A stretch of DNA of 64,000 nucleotides from Marinobacterium marinum (GTDB lineage: Bacteria; Pseudomonadota; Gammaproteobacteria; Pseudomonadales; Balneatricaceae). Within the stretch, counting starts at the first letter, position 1, and every line of letters starts with the position of its first letter. The translations under genes were made by a program, and so were the position numbers. The stretch covers positions 125,173 through 189,172 of the forward strand of contig NZ_JACEMT010000053.1 in assembly GCF_013868415.1 (NCBI RefSeq), given 5' to 3'. A model generated the notes under the pieces. The model had not been told where the DNA came from. It searched no databases and saw nothing but the letters and a program-made list of their open reading frames with translations. Shown here in pieces: positions 7,903 to 17,144 of this stretch.

Positions 7903-9798
7903 ATGTCGAAGCAATACAACGCCGGAGCAATAGAAGTTCTCAGTGGTTTGGACCCGGTGCGTCGGCGCCCCGGCATGTATACCGAGACGGACCGCCCGAA
8001 CCATCTGGCACAGGAAGTGATTGATAACTCTGTTGACGAGGCGCTGGCCGGTCATGCCCGGCAGATCGAGGTGTGCCTGCATGAGGATGGCTCGCTGAGC
8101 GTGTCTGACGACGGGCGCGGCATGCCGGTGGATATTCACCCGGAAGAGGGCGTCAGTGGGGTCGAACTGATTCTGACCCGCCTGCATGCCGGCGGCAAAT
8201 TCAGCAACGACAACTACAACTTCTCCGGCGGTCTGCATGGTGTAGGGGTATCGGTCGTCAACGGGTTGTCAAAACTGCTGAACGTGGAAATCAAGCGTGG
8301 TGGCCAGGTGTACCGCATCGGTTTTGCCGACGGCGACAAAGTGTCAGAGCTGGAAGTGGTCGGCACATGCGGCAAGCGCAACACCGGGACTCAGGTGCGC
8401 TTTTTACCCGACCCGAAATATTTTGACAGTCCCCGTTTCAGTGTACCTCGGCTGAAGCACAATTTGCGTGCCAAGGCCGTACTCTGTCCGGGGCTCAAGG
8501 TTATTTTCACGGACCTGAGCGGTGGTACCAAGGAACAGGAGGAGTGGTATTACGAGGATGGTCTGGTGGCTTACCTGCGTGGTACGACTCAGGTGTATGA
8601 AACCTTGCCACAGGAGCCTTTCAGCGGCAGCCTGAAGGGCGAAGAAGATGCTGTTGAATGGGCGGTGCAGTGGCTGGCCGATGGCGGTGAAGTTACGGCG
8701 GAAAGTTATGTGAACCTGATTCCCACGGCTCAGGGCGGTACACACGTCAACGGTATGAGGACCGGTCTGCTGGACGCCATGCGTGAATTTTGTGAGTTCC
8801 GCAATCTGCTGCCCCGTGGCGTCAAGCTCAGCCCGGACGATATCTGGGATCGTTGCTGCTATATCCTGTCGGCCAAGGTTCAGGACCCACAGTTTGCGGG
8901 GCAAACAAAGGAACGGCTTTCGTCACGTCAGATTGCGGCGTTTATTGCAGGCGCGATCAAGGATGCATTCTCGCTGTGGCTGAACAGCAACGTGGAAGAG
9001 GGCGAAAAACTGGCCGAGCTGGTAATTGCCAGCGCGCAGCGCCGGATGAGAGCCGGACGCAAGGTGGTGCGCAAAAAAGTGACCCAGGGACCGGCGTTAC
9101 CGGGCAAGCTGGCGGACTGCTCCGGTGCGGATGCCAGTCAGTCGGAACTCTTTCTGGTCGAGGGCGACTCGGCCGGGGGATCGGCGAAGCAGGCCCGCAA
9201 TCGTGAATTCCAGGCGATCATGCCGTTGCGGGGCAAAATTCTGAATTCCTGGGAAGTCGATCCGGCCGAAGTGTTGGGCTCGCAGGAAATTCATGACATC
9301 TCGGTGGCAATCGGCGTTGACCCCGGTTCCGACAAGCTGGAGGGACTGCGCTACAACCGTATCTGTATTCTGGCGGATGCGGACTCGGACGGGCTGCATA
9401 TTGCGACTCTGCTGTGTGCTTTGTTCGTGCGTCATTTCCGGCCGCTGGTGGCAGCCGGACATATTTATGTAGCCATGCCGCCGCTGTACCGTATCGATTT
9501 CGGCAAGGAGGTGTATTACGCCCTGGACGATGCGGAAAAGGACGGGGTCGTTGAGCGTATTCGGGCCGAACGCAAGAACGCCAAAATCGGCGTGCAGCGT
9601 TTCAAGGGGCTGGGCGAGATGAATCCGCTGCAACTGCGGGAGACCACCATGTCGCCGGATACCCGTCGCCTGGTACAGCTCACCCTGGAGCGTGGTGACG
9701 AAACAATGGAAATCATGGACATGCTGCTGGCGAAAAAGCGGTCCGGTGACCGCAAACGCTGGCTGGAACAAAAGGGCAACCTGGCGGAAGTGATCTGA
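7903..9798 (+). CDS. parE: DNA topoisomerase IV subunit B
   Basis: ATPase subunit of topoisomerase IV, which unlinks daughter chromosomes; it pairs with ParC, encoded at 22639. ATG 7903 (MSKQYNAGAIEVLSGLDPV) follows CAGGAAG. The product is 631 residues, normal for ParE. The GHKL ATPase has ARQEVIDNSVDEA-like sequence (E38, N42), DDGRGMP and the GGLHGVG lid. The TOPRIM domain has EGDSAGGSAKQ and DADSDGLHI. The C-terminal RFKGLGEMNP is typical. It ends the nudF operon at a bidirectional terminator. Confidence 0.97.
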   Translation: MSKQYNAGAIEVLSGLDPVRRRPGMYTETDRPNHLAQEVIDNSVDEALAGHARQIEVCLHEDGSLSVSDDGRGMPVDIHPEEGVSGVELILTRLHAGGKFSNDNYNFSGGLHGVGVSVVNGLSKLLNVEIKRGGQVYRIGFADGDKVSELEVVGTCGKRNTGTQVRFLPDPKYFDSPRFSVPRLKHNLRAKAVLCPGLKVIFTDLSGGTKEQEEWYYEDGLVAYLRGTTQVYETLPQEPFSGSLKGEEDAVEWAVQWLADGGEVTAESYVNLIPTAQGGTHVNGMRTGLLDAMREFCEFRNLLPRGVKLSPDDIWDRCCYILSAKVQDPQFAGQTKERLSSRQIAAFIAGAIKDAFSLWLNSNVEEGEKLAELVIASAQRRMRAGRKVVRKKVTQGPALPGKLADCSGADASQSELFLVEGDSAGGSAKQARNREFQAIMPLRGKILNSWEVDPAEVLGSQEIHDISVAIGVDPGSDKLEGLRYNRICILADADSDGLHIATLLCALFVRHFRPLVAAGHIYVAMPPLYRIDFGKEVYYALDDAEKDGVVERIRAERKNAKIGVQRFKGLGEMNPLQLRETTMSPDTRRLVQLTLERGDETMEIMDMLLAKKRSGDRKRWLEQKGNLAEVI

Positions 9799-9827
9799 CG
9801 CGGGACAAGGTTGTGCGGGACAAACAA

Positions 9828-9852
9828 AAACGCCGGGCAATGCCCGGCGTTT
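9828..9852. terminator. bidirectional terminator between parE and the convergent 709-aa gene
   Basis: 11-bp inverted repeat AAACGCCGGGC / GCCCGGCGTTT around the loop AAT, with an A-run on the left and T-run on the right, so it can serve both converging genes. Confidence 0.8.
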
Positions 9853-9871
9853 GCGTTCAAGTCACAGGTGT

Positions 9872-12001
9872 TTAACGAGGAACATAGTTGAACAGAGCTT
9901 CACGGTCATCGTCACTGTAGAGGCAGCGGAAACCCTGTTCGGTCGGCAGCATCAGGCACTGGCTATTGACCAGTTCATCCTGATTCCACTCGTCTTCACA
10001 GCTGCTGCGGCTTTCAGCCTTGGTCTGCATGACATCGAGGCGGTTGCCCTGCTGGCTCCAGGTATACTCGGAACGGTAGATTTCGCAGCCATCAACCTCA
10101 TAGGTGTAAGAGCCGGTCTTATCGTCGCGAATCTCCTCGGTACCCAGGGCTTCGCCAGAGGCGCAGTCGTAGGTCTGGTCCATCAGCGTATAGGTGCCCA
10201 CCGGATTGATGGGGAGCTGAGAGGAGGTATCCAGCAGCATGTTGATGTCGGTATTCACGCCTTGATCGATGACACCGATCGTGTAGTCGATGTTGAGACC
10301 CTGACTGCGCAACATGTGTGACAGTTGCGCCTGAGCTACACAACCGCTGGTACCCGGCATGCCGGTATTCATTTCACTGGCAAGCTCGGGCGGGATGGCA
10401 TCCAGCAGGTCGGCAAAGCGGGTATAGTCGGCTGAGAGCTGGAACAGGCCGTTGGGCTCCAGGGATTCTTCCTTCAATGCATTGACGGCTGCCTGGGCTT
10501 TTTCGCCGGCGAAAGCCACCAGGTGGTTGCCTTGCATGCCGGCCTTGAGGCTCAGCCCCGGTGCGACGAAGGACAGATCAACGTCGGCCAGGCTGCCATC
10601 CGTCGGGATCTGGATCTGCTGACCCAGTGGCGACATGGCCAGCATGCCCAGCAGTGGCTGCGGATTGCTGGTGGCGACACTTACCAGGAAGTCATAGCTG
10701 GACGGAATCGGCTTGTTGGCATCCAGTTGCAGGTCGTACAGGGAGAAACCGGCGCCCTTGGAGCCCTGAATCATCCCCGTGAACATGCCCAGCATGGCCG
10801 GGTTTGCGCCGCTGAGGTCGTTCTGAATACGGCGAATGTGGTCACAGCTGGATTCGGTTGCGGTCGCCTTGTTGAACAGGGTCGTGGCAGCCGGAACCAG
10901 ATTGTCGATATCCAGGCCAATGCCGAAGCCAAGCATCTGTCCGTCGGAGTGACGAGTATGGCTCGGAACGTGGCCGCGCATGGACGACAGTGTCTCAACC
11001 ACTTCGGCATTTTTGATTTCCAGCACGGAGCGGTTGTTCATTTCCAGCTGGTTGCCATTCAGGGTGCTGGTCGTACCGGAAACGGCGCGTGGTACCTGGG
11101 CGACCAGGTCCAGCAGTTCGGTTCGGCAGGCTGCATCCATTTCCTGGGCGGGCAGCGGCTTTTCCAGAGCTGTCAGCAGGGCGCTGAGGTCTTGTCCAAA
11201 ACCGTTGCTTTCCGGCTGCAGGATGCCTTGGGTCAGGCGGTGGAAATGCAGGATCGCCTGCATGCTGGTATCGAACTTGTAAGTTTTCTGCAGTTGTTCA
11301 AGCTCGCCGCTGTCAGCCAGAGACTTCGCCGGTTTGACCAGTGCCAGACGCTGTTTCTGGTCTGCTTCCTGATCGAGGAAGTGGAAGGCGGTGATAGTGG
11401 CAATGCCGTCACGAACATTGACCGCCAGCTCCAACAATTTTTCGTCTTCCGGGCTCAGACGCCAGAGTTTGACCGCTGTTTCGCCAATGCTCACCTCGCG
11501 AGGCTGCAGACCGCTTTCGGCAGATGCCTGTTCCAGTGCCTGCCAGAACTTGCTTTCATCCTTCAGACCGAAACGGACAACGGGTACCATGCCATCCATG
11601 TAGATGGCCTGAGGTTGGGTCATGTCAAGGCCGTAGAATTCGGCCATGTCGCCATAGGTGCCCGAGTGGCTGATGAAGTCGGTCAGCAGGGTCGCGCCAA
11701 AACGGCCCTGCGGGGACTGGTTGCCGCTGCTGCGTCGCAGCTCGTCCAGCAATGCTTTGGTCTGGAACTGGGAGTTGGCCATCAGCGGCAGTTGTTGCAG
11801 GTATTCCATCTGTTTGGCGTCGGCATGGCCTCCGGCATACAAGATGGTGTCCGCCGGGATGTAGGCTGTCAGTGGTTCACTGCTGGTGATGCTGCCAATG
11901 CCGCCCAAGCCGCTGCCGTTGTCACCGAACCAGCCCTGTTGCCAGGCAATACCTGCGCCTGCGACCGCGACCAGTACACCCGCACCTATCCATTTTTGCA
12001 T
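9872..12001 (-). CDS. large membrane-anchored periplasmic protein of unknown function
   Basis: 709 residues from ATG 12001 (MQKWIGAGVLVAVAG), preceded by GGAG 7 bases upstream; an ATG at 12013 is the alternative. A single N-terminal hydrophobic segment (about residues 4-20) looks like a signal anchor, so the bulk should be periplasmic. After it come SLTAYIPADTILYAGGHADA-like sequences, two long alpha/beta segments, and a tail rich in cysteine. Eight cysteines are scattered over the last 400 residues, an even number that would suit disulfides. It resembles DUF3352-type proteins in the opening YIPADTILYAGG, but I cannot confirm membership. Its neighbour across a divergent promoter region makes peptidoglycan cross-links. 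Confidence 0.75.
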   Translation of the reverse strand: MQKWIGAGVLVAVAGAGIAWQQGWFGDNGSGLGGIGSITSSEPLTAYIPADTILYAGGHADAKQMEYLQQLPLMANSQFQTKALLDELRRSSGNQSPQGRFGATLLTDFISHSGTYGDMAEFYGLDMTQPQAIYMDGMVPVVRFGLKDESKFWQALEQASAESGLQPREVSIGETAVKLWRLSPEDEKLLELAVNVRDGIATITAFHFLDQEADQKQRLALVKPAKSLADSGELEQLQKTYKFDTSMQAILHFHRLTQGILQPESNGFGQDLSALLTALEKPLPAQEMDAACRTELLDLVAQVPRAVSGTTSTLNGNQLEMNNRSVLEIKNAEVVETLSSMRGHVPSHTRHSDGQMLGFGIGLDIDNLVPAATTLFNKATATESSCDHIRRIQNDLSGANPAMLGMFTGMIQGSKGAGFSLYDLQLDANKPIPSSYDFLVSVATSNPQPLLGMLAMSPLGQQIQIPTDGSLADVDLSFVAPGLSLKAGMQGNHLVAFAGEKAQAAVNALKEESLEPNGLFQLSADYTRFADLLDAIPPELASEMNTGMPGTSGCVAQAQLSHMLRSQGLNIDYTIGVIDQGVNTDINMLLDTSSQLPINPVGTYTLMDQTYDCASGEALGTEEIRDDKTGSYTYEVDGCEIYRSEYTWSQQGNRLDVMQTKAESRSSCEDEWNQDELVNSQCLMLPTEQGFRCLYSDDDREALFNYVPR

Positions 12002-12138
12002 CCGTTTCTCCATCGTACTCGGGTTATGAATTCTGCAGCGACCGGCCTGAAACTGCCGTGCCTGCGTAAGGGGCAAAGCATAACATCAAGTGAAAACAGG
12101 CTATAGTAGAGAACAGCTAAAACTGTGAAGGAAGGGCG

Positions 12139-13794
12139 ATGAAAGCCGCCGGTATACGGGTGTTCAGCCATCTGCTATTGCCACTGCTGGTATCACTGTC
12201 ACCGCTTGCCGTCATGGCGGATGAGATGGCAGTACGCCTGCAGGCCTTGATGACAGCTGGGCAACGCGGTGAGCTGCCCGGGGTCGATATAGAGCAGTGG
12301 CCCGAGTTGCAGCGTTTGTATGCCAATCAGAATGGGCGGTTGATCTGGTCTGATCACAGGGGATCTCCCCGGATGGAACGGCGTCAGCAGCTGGCTGCCT
12401 GGCTTGGGCGTGCCTACACTCAGGGGCTGGATCCCGCCGCCTATGGCGGTCAGCGGATGCGTCTGGTGTCTGTGAAAGGGAGCCCGATACCCGTGTTCAG
12501 CAGCGAAATACTGTTGAACGACCTGTTGATGAGTGCCGCGTTCATGCGGCTGGCCAGTGATCTGTCTGGCAGCGGGATTGACCTGGCCCTAATTGATCCG
12601 TTGTGGCGGCTGCCGGCCAAGTCGCTGGATTCGGTGGCGTTGCTGTCTCGGCTGGAGCAGGGTAGCAGCGTTGACCAGTTGCTCGGCGATCTGCTGCCGC
12701 GCTCGGCAGAGTATGAACGGTTGGTGGCGCTGCATGCGAAGCTGGCGCAGCAGACGCGGCGGCCATACCAGTCGCTGCGCCTGCCGAATGCCGTGCTGCA
12801 TCCGGGAGATCGGCATGTCGATGTTACCGTTTTGCGTGAGGGGCTGGTTCGATTGGGGTTGCTGGCTCCTGAAGTTGATAGGGCGGATGAGTTATACACG
12901 CCACAGGTGGCTGATGCGGTACGCCGTTATCAACAGCGGGAAGGGCTGGAGGTTGATGGCATCTACGGGCCGGAAACCCGTGCTCTGATGCTGCTTAGCC
13001 CGGTTGAGCGACGCCAGCGCGTGCGGGCGAATCTGGCCCGCTGGCGAGCGTTGCCCAGCGCGTTGGGTGAACGTTACCTGCTGGTGCGGACGGCGTCGTA
13101 CAGTCTGGACCTGGTAGAACAGGGCCAGGTGGTGGCACGTCATGCGGTGATCAGCGGGCGGCCGCAACGACCGAGCCCGTCCTTTGTCGCTGAAATGAAC
13201 AGCCTGACCGTCAATCCCTACTGGAATGTTCCGTTCCGGCTGGCGGTTGAAGATCTGCTGCCCAAGCAGCAGCGTGACGCCCGCTATTTCGAGCGCCAGG
13301 GAATCGAAGTACTGGCGCGGCAACAGGGGCAGTGGGTTCCGGTCGACAGTACAACAGTTGACTGGACGGCGGTCTCGCGCCGGAACTTCCACTATTTGTT
13401 GCGGCAGCGTCCCGGGCCGCAGAACAGTCTGGGGAAGATACGTTTCGGCATGGCCAATCCCTACAGTATTTTCCTGCATGACACGCCGCAGCAGTCTCTG
13501 TTTGCCCGGCGCTCTCGCGATATCAGTTCAGGGTGTATTCGCGTGCGGGAGATCGACCGTTTGGCCCAGACCCTGCTGGACGATACGCCGTTGTCCGCCG
13601 CGCTGACCACCGACCGCCCTCGTGATCTGATGCTGCCCCGGCCTCTGCCGGTCTACCTGGTATATTTGAGTGTCTGGGTGGATGAGGACCGTCAGGCATA
13701 CTACTACCCGGATGCCTATGGTCTCGATGCGCGGATGGTCGAATTTCTGGGCCCTCTGCCTGTGCCACTGGGTGAGAATAGAGACGGACCTTAA
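12139..13794 (+). CDS. ldtD: L,D-transpeptidase, LdtD (YcbB) type
   Basis: Forms 3-3 (mDap-mDap) cross-links in peptidoglycan or attaches proteins to it, in the periplasm. ATG 12139 follows AAGGAAGGG; residues 1-27 are a signal peptide ending VMA-DEM. Then comes the YcbB scaffold region, a peptidoglycan-binding domain (about 230-285, with TPQVADAVRRYQQREGLEVD), and the YkuD catalytic domain with FLHDTP and SSGCIRVRE, catalytic Cys466. The 551-residue length fits LdtD. The next gene is a MepK homologue, the same pair as ycbB-ycbK in E. coli, which argues that the two act together on 3-3 cross-links. Confidence 0.92.
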   Translation: MKAAGIRVFSHLLLPLLVSLSPLAVMADEMAVRLQALMTAGQRGELPGVDIEQWPELQRLYANQNGRLIWSDHRGSPRMERRQQLAAWLGRAYTQGLDPAAYGGQRMRLVSVKGSPIPVFSSEILLNDLLMSAAFMRLASDLSGSGIDLALIDPLWRLPAKSLDSVALLSRLEQGSSVDQLLGDLLPRSAEYERLVALHAKLAQQTRRPYQSLRLPNAVLHPGDRHVDVTVLREGLVRLGLLAPEVDRADELYTPQVADAVRRYQQREGLEVDGIYGPETRALMLLSPVERRQRVRANLARWRALPSALGERYLLVRTASYSLDLVEQGQVVARHAVISGRPQRPSPSFVAEMNSLTVNPYWNVPFRLAVEDLLPKQQRDARYFERQGIEVLARQQGQWVPVDSTTVDWTAVSRRNFHYLLRQRPGPQNSLGKIRFGMANPYSIFLHDTPQQSLFARRSRDISSGCIRVREIDRLAQTLLDDTPLSAALTTDRPRDLMLPRPLPVYLVYLSVWVDEDRQAYYYPDAYGLDARMVEFLGPLPVPLGENRDGP

Positions 13795-13887
13795 AATATG
13801 CTCCAAAAGTAGTCAGATCCGATGCGGTAGAGTAGAATTCTCGATCTGTTTGTATTTTGTACAGTAGTTCATCTTTCGAGGTTCCCT

Positions 13888-14478
13888 ATGCTGTTGACGC
13901 CACGTCGTTCCGAGTGCTCCGAAACCGATGGCCCGGAGTGCCGTTTACGCCGTCGCCTGATTGGTGGGCTGGTCGGTTCGGCAGCCCTGTTCCACCTGCC
14001 GGCCGCCCGCGCCAATATTGCTGCCTTGTCTGGACGGGAGTTGATGTTGGATCATCTGCATACCGGCGAACAGCTGAGTACGACCTATTGGGTCGAAGGG
14101 CGATATATCAGCACCAGCCTGGCGCAGATCAATCACCTGTTGCGGGATTTCCGTACCGGTGAAGAGCATCCGATCGACCCGAAACTGCTGGACCTGTTGC
14201 ACCGCCTGCGGCGATTGACCGGTAATAGCAATCCCTTCCAGATCATATCCGGCTACCGTTCACCGAAAACCAATGCACAGCTGCGATCTGCCAGCGGCGG
14301 TGTTGCCAAGAAAAGCCTGCATATGCAGGGAAGGGCGCTGGATATTCGCCTGCCGGGCACCGCCCTGAGTGAGCTGCACCGGCTGGCTTGTGAGGCCAAA
14401 GTGGGCGGGGTCGGCCTTTATACCCGCTCCAACTTTGTGCATATCGATACTGGACGGGTACGTTACTGGGGCAGTTGA
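13888..14478 (+). CDS. mepK: MepK-type (YcbK, DUF882/peptidase M15) murein endopeptidase
   Basis: 196-residue periplasmic zinc endopeptidase; the E. coli homologue cuts 3-3 and 3-4 cross-links during cell-wall growth. ATG 13888. The N-terminus has a Tat-like signal: RRRLIGG followed by a hydrophobic stretch and LPAARA. The catalytic core shows IISGYRSPKTN, KKSLHMQGRALDIR (metal-binding His and Asp) and NFVHIDTG (metal His). It lies 93 bases after ldtD, a gap that may hold a promoter. Its stop overlaps the convergent tlpA-like gene by 16 bases. Confidence 0.92.
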   Translation: MLLTPRRSECSETDGPECRLRRRLIGGLVGSAALFHLPAARANIAALSGRELMLDHLHTGEQLSTTYWVEGRYISTSLAQINHLLRDFRTGEEHPIDPKLLDLLHRLRRLTGNSNPFQIISGYRSPKTNAQLRSASGGVAKKSLHMQGRALDIRLPGTALSELHRLACEAKVGGVGLYTRSNFVHIDTGRVRYWGS

Positions 14479-15284
14479 GTCGACTGAATACTGTTCAGCC
14501 GACTTTTCAGGCTGGCCACGGACAGCTCTCCCAGGTGGCTGTCCTGCAATTGGCCATGGGCATCAATGAACAGGGTTGTCGGTAACGCACGAGAACCGTA
14601 GTGCAGGCCCAGCTGGTTCTGCTGATCCAGCAGCACATGTCTCAGTTCGACGCCCAGTTGCTCCAGAAAGGCCTCCACGGTTGCACTGTCTTCGCCCAGG
14701 TTGGCAAACAGAAACTGAATCTCGGGGTAATCATGCTGGGCCTGTTCCAGCACCGGCATTTCGCGGACACAGGGCGGGCACCAGCTGGCCCAGATGTTGA
14801 GGACAATCGGATGACCGGTGTAGTCCTGCAGGTTGACCTGATGGCCGGCGGGTGTCATCAGCGCCATATTGGGCAGGGAACGGGTACTTTTCTGGATCTG
14901 GGCCAAGGGGATTGCCGTGCTGCCCCAGACCAGTGCGCCGGTGGCAAGTGCGACACTCAATGGGCGACGCAGAGCCGGTTGCCGCCACAGGTAGACGGCG
15001 CTGCAGAGAAGGCCACCGACCAGTCCGCTGACCCACCAGAAGCCGCCATCACGAATGTCGATGATCTGCAGTGGATCGGCCAGGTAATCACTGCTGTAGC
15101 GCATTACGAAGCCGAGACGTGCGCTCAGTACCCCCACCAGCAGGGTCATCAGCAGCGCGGGCTCGGGGTTACGGCCACGGCGGCGACTGCTGATCCAGCC
15201 GGCAAACAGCGCGGCCAATACGGCAATCAGCAGTAGCAAACGATCGATGGACAGGGCGAAAGGCCCCAGGGCCAGGGATTGCAT
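14463..15284 (-). CDS. TlpA-family thioredoxin fused to an Lgt-like membrane domain
   Basis: 273 residues, start ATG 15284 after AAGGAG. Residues 1-125 hold four hydrophobic segments and resemble prolipoprotein diacylglyceryl transferase (Lgt): compare SARLGFVMRYSSDYLADPLQ and IRDGG. The histidine of the Lgt HGG motif is replaced (WVSGLVGG) and the later catalytic part of Lgt is missing, so acyl transfer is unlikely. Residues 137-270 form a periplasmic TlpA/ResA-like thioredoxin fold with WASWCPPC (Cys169, Cys172) and the cis-proline ALPTTLF. A thiol-disulfide reductase role, for example in cytochrome c or envelope disulfide handling, is inferred. Confidence 0.85.
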   Translation of the reverse strand: MQSLALGPFALSIDRLLLLIAVLAALFAGWISSRRRGRNPEPALLMTLLVGVLSARLGFVMRYSSDYLADPLQIIDIRDGGFWWVSGLVGGLLCSAVYLWRQPALRRPLSVALATGALVWGSTAIPLAQIQKSTRSLPNMALMTPAGHQVNLQDYTGHPIVLNIWASWCPPCVREMPVLEQAQHDYPEIQFLFANLGEDSATVEAFLEQLGVELRHVLLDQQNQLGLHYGSRALPTTLFIDAHGQLQDSHLGELSVASLKSRLNSIQSTQLPQ

Positions 15285-15438
15285 GACAAAACTCCTTCAA
15301 TTATCAGATCGCAGACGCGATAATCCGGCTCAGGTTCGGGTGCAGGTCTGACAGTGGACCGCGCCGGGCGGCTTGGGTTCAGCCAGGCTTCATCCGTGGC
15401 TGTCTTCAATGGCGGACGAATTCAACGAGGGAAACACT

Positions 15439-15912
15439 ATGCGGCTTCGATTCTATACCATCTGCCTACTGATGTTCGGCGTGTTCCTGTCGGGCTGTGC
15501 TGGCCTGCAGCCGGGGTATGAGCCACCTACATTGGAAGTGACCGGCGTGACTCTGGACCCGTCCAGCCGTGGTGCCGTACCGCAATTTTTGATCGGCCTG
15601 CGGGTGATCAATCCCAACCGACAAACATTGCGCCTGGATGGTATCAGCTACAACCTGTATTTACAGAATCAGCGGGTTCTCAGCGGTGTGGCGCGAGACC
15701 TGCCGGCGGTGGCCGGATACTCCGATCAGGCCGTTGAAGTCAGCGCAACCCCGGCGTTGTTTGGTGGTATCCGCCTGCTGACCGAGCTGATGAACACGCC
15801 GCAAATTGAGGCGCTTGAGTATCGGGTCGAGGCCAAGCTGGATGGTGGCGGCCTGCGTTGGCCGGTACGTGTGGAAGAAAAGGGGCAGCTGCCCCTGTTG
15901 CCGACGCGTTAG
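15439..15912 (+). CDS. LEA14/WHy-domain lipoprotein
   Basis: 157 residues from ATG 15439 (MRLRFYTICLLMF), preceded by CGAGGGAAA; an upstream in-frame start at 15373 would place the signal peptide internally. The lipobox LSGC puts the lipidated Cys near residue 21. The rest is a LEA_2/WHy fold (VTGVTLDPSS, LRVINPNRQTLRLDGISYNL, LYLQNQRVLSGV). Such lipoproteins occur widely in Pseudomonas relatives; their role is unproven. It is divergent from the tlpA-like gene, with 154 bases between them for promoters. Confidence 0.82.
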   Translation: MRLRFYTICLLMFGVFLSGCAGLQPGYEPPTLEVTGVTLDPSSRGAVPQFLIGLRVINPNRQTLRLDGISYNLYLQNQRVLSGVARDLPAVAGYSDQAVEVSATPALFGGIRLLTELMNTPQIEALEYRVEAKLDGGGLRWPVRVEEKGQLPLLPTR

Positions 15913-15955
15913 GCCGTCGGCAGGACATCGATGAGAGACCTTGCCTGGCCAGGGT

Positions 15956-16285
15956 CTAGTGCTCTGAAGTGCCTGTCTTGACGTCCAGGTAGTCGCGTGA
16001 GATCAGGGTTTCCAGTGCGTTGACTGCCGTGACCAGTTCGTCGAAGGTTTCACGGCTCTGTCTGAGGGTGGTGATCTGTTCGGGAGTTGGTGCCTGGCCC
16101 TCACCCGTGGTGGCCAGATTCATCAGGGCCGCCGTGTAGTTGGCGCGGGCATGAGCGACCATGGTCAGCACCGGCTTGAGGTCGTCCAGCGTCATCTCGG
16201 GGAAGTGGGGATTGATGATCTCGCGGTTGATTTCCCGGCGATAACGGTCCAGTTCCAGTAACAGGCGGTTGTTGTCGGTCGACAT
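15956..16285 (-). CDS. conserved hypothetical helical protein (109 aa)
   Basis: ATG 16285 is preceded by AAGGAG, so it is translated. 109 residues, starting MSTDNNRLLLELDRYRREIN; mostly charged alpha-helix, no signal peptide or membrane segment, no cysteine. I do not recognise a named family. It lies downstream of hmuV on the same strand after an apparent terminator hairpin, so it is probably a separate unit. Confidence 0.65.
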   Translation of the reverse strand: MSTDNNRLLLELDRYRREINREIINPHFPEMTLDDLKPVLTMVAHARANYTAALMNLATTGEGQAPTPEQITTLRQSRETFDELVTAVNALETLISRDYLDVKTGTSEH

Positions 16286-16344
16286 GGGGCAGCTCCTTGC
16301 TGAGATATCGCCTTCAATCTAGCACAATTGACCGAAAAGTAATC

Positions 16345-16360
16345 AGCGGGCGTGCCCGCT
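16345..16360 (-). terminator. probable terminator after the hmu operon
   Basis: Perfect 7-bp stem AGCGGGC / GCCCGCT with a 2-base gap, followed on the minus strand by GATTACTTTTC. The loop is short and the T-run weak, so this is tentative. Confidence 0.45.
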
Positions 16361-16367
16361 GTCATAC

Positions 16368-17144
16368 CTATAGACTGACCACCAGCTTGCCCTGTCCGTT
16401 CGGGTGATCGATGACCTGCATTGGCAGTTGATAGAGGCCGGACAGCCGGTCGGGCGTGAGGACTTCGTCTGTCGGCCCCAGAGCCAGCGGGTGTCCCTGC
16501 TGCAGCAGAAGCACCCGGTCCGCAAAGCGGGCCGCCAGATTGAGGTCGTGCAGAATCACCAGTACGCCCATCCCCTGGTCCGCCCGTCTGCGGGCCAATT
16601 GCAGCGTCAGCAGCTGATGGGCGGGGTCCAGTGCGGCGGTCGGTTCATCCAGCAGCAGATAGCGGGGATGATTGTCGGTTTGGTCTTGCAGCTGGGCCAA
16701 GACGCGTGCCAGCTGGATGCGCTGCTGTTCGCCGCCGGACAGGACCGGGAACGGACGATGACGCAGATGCCAGCAATCGGTTTCCTGCAGACACGCTTGG
16801 GCGATTTCCAGATCCCGTGTATGCCCGCTGGCGTGCGGGATACGCCCCATCAGTACGACTTCCAGCGCAGTGAAGGCAAAGCCGAGCGATGAGCTTTGCG
16901 GCAGTACCGCTACCTGACGGGCGACTTCCTCTCGGCTCCAGTGCTGGTAGCGGCGTCCATTGAGGTGGATAGTGCCGGAATCCGGTGCCATCTCGCCGGC
17001 CAGCAGGCGAAGCAGGGTACTTTTACCCGCGCCGTTAGGGCCCAGAACCGCTGTCATCCGACCGGGTTGAATATCCAGATCAACGCCTTCCAGTAATTGA
17101 GAGTGGCCGATCCGATAGCCCAGTGCGGTGGCGCCCAGTGTCAT
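16368..17144 (-). CDS. hmuV: haem ABC transporter ATP-binding protein
   Basis: Cytoplasmic ATPase that powers haem import through HmuU. 258 residues. Walker A GPNGAGKST (35-43), Q-loop around LPQSSSLG, signature LSGGEQQR, Walker B YLLLDEPTAALD and the switch histidine in ILHDLNLA. The start ATG 17144 overlaps the hmuU stop as ATGA. Last gene of hemP-hmuS-hmuT-hmuU-hmuV. Confidence 0.94.
   Translation of the reverse strand: MTLGATALGYRIGHSQLLEGVDLDIQPGRMTAVLGPNGAGKSTLLRLLAGEMAPDSGTIHLNGRRYQHWSREEVARQVAVLPQSSSLGFAFTALEVVLMGRIPHASGHTRDLEIAQACLQETDCWHLRHRPFPVLSGGEQQRIQLARVLAQLQDQTDNHPRYLLLDEPTAALDPAHQLLTLQLARRRADQGMGVLVILHDLNLAARFADRVLLLQQGHPLALGPTDEVLTPDRLSGLYQLPMQVIDHPNGQGKLVVSL

Noticed and set aside
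10523-12106. 527-codon open frame on the plus strand
   Set aside because: It is fully antisense to the 709-aa gene; the translation is Gln-, His- and Arg-rich without any motif, typical of the shadow of a GC-rich gene.
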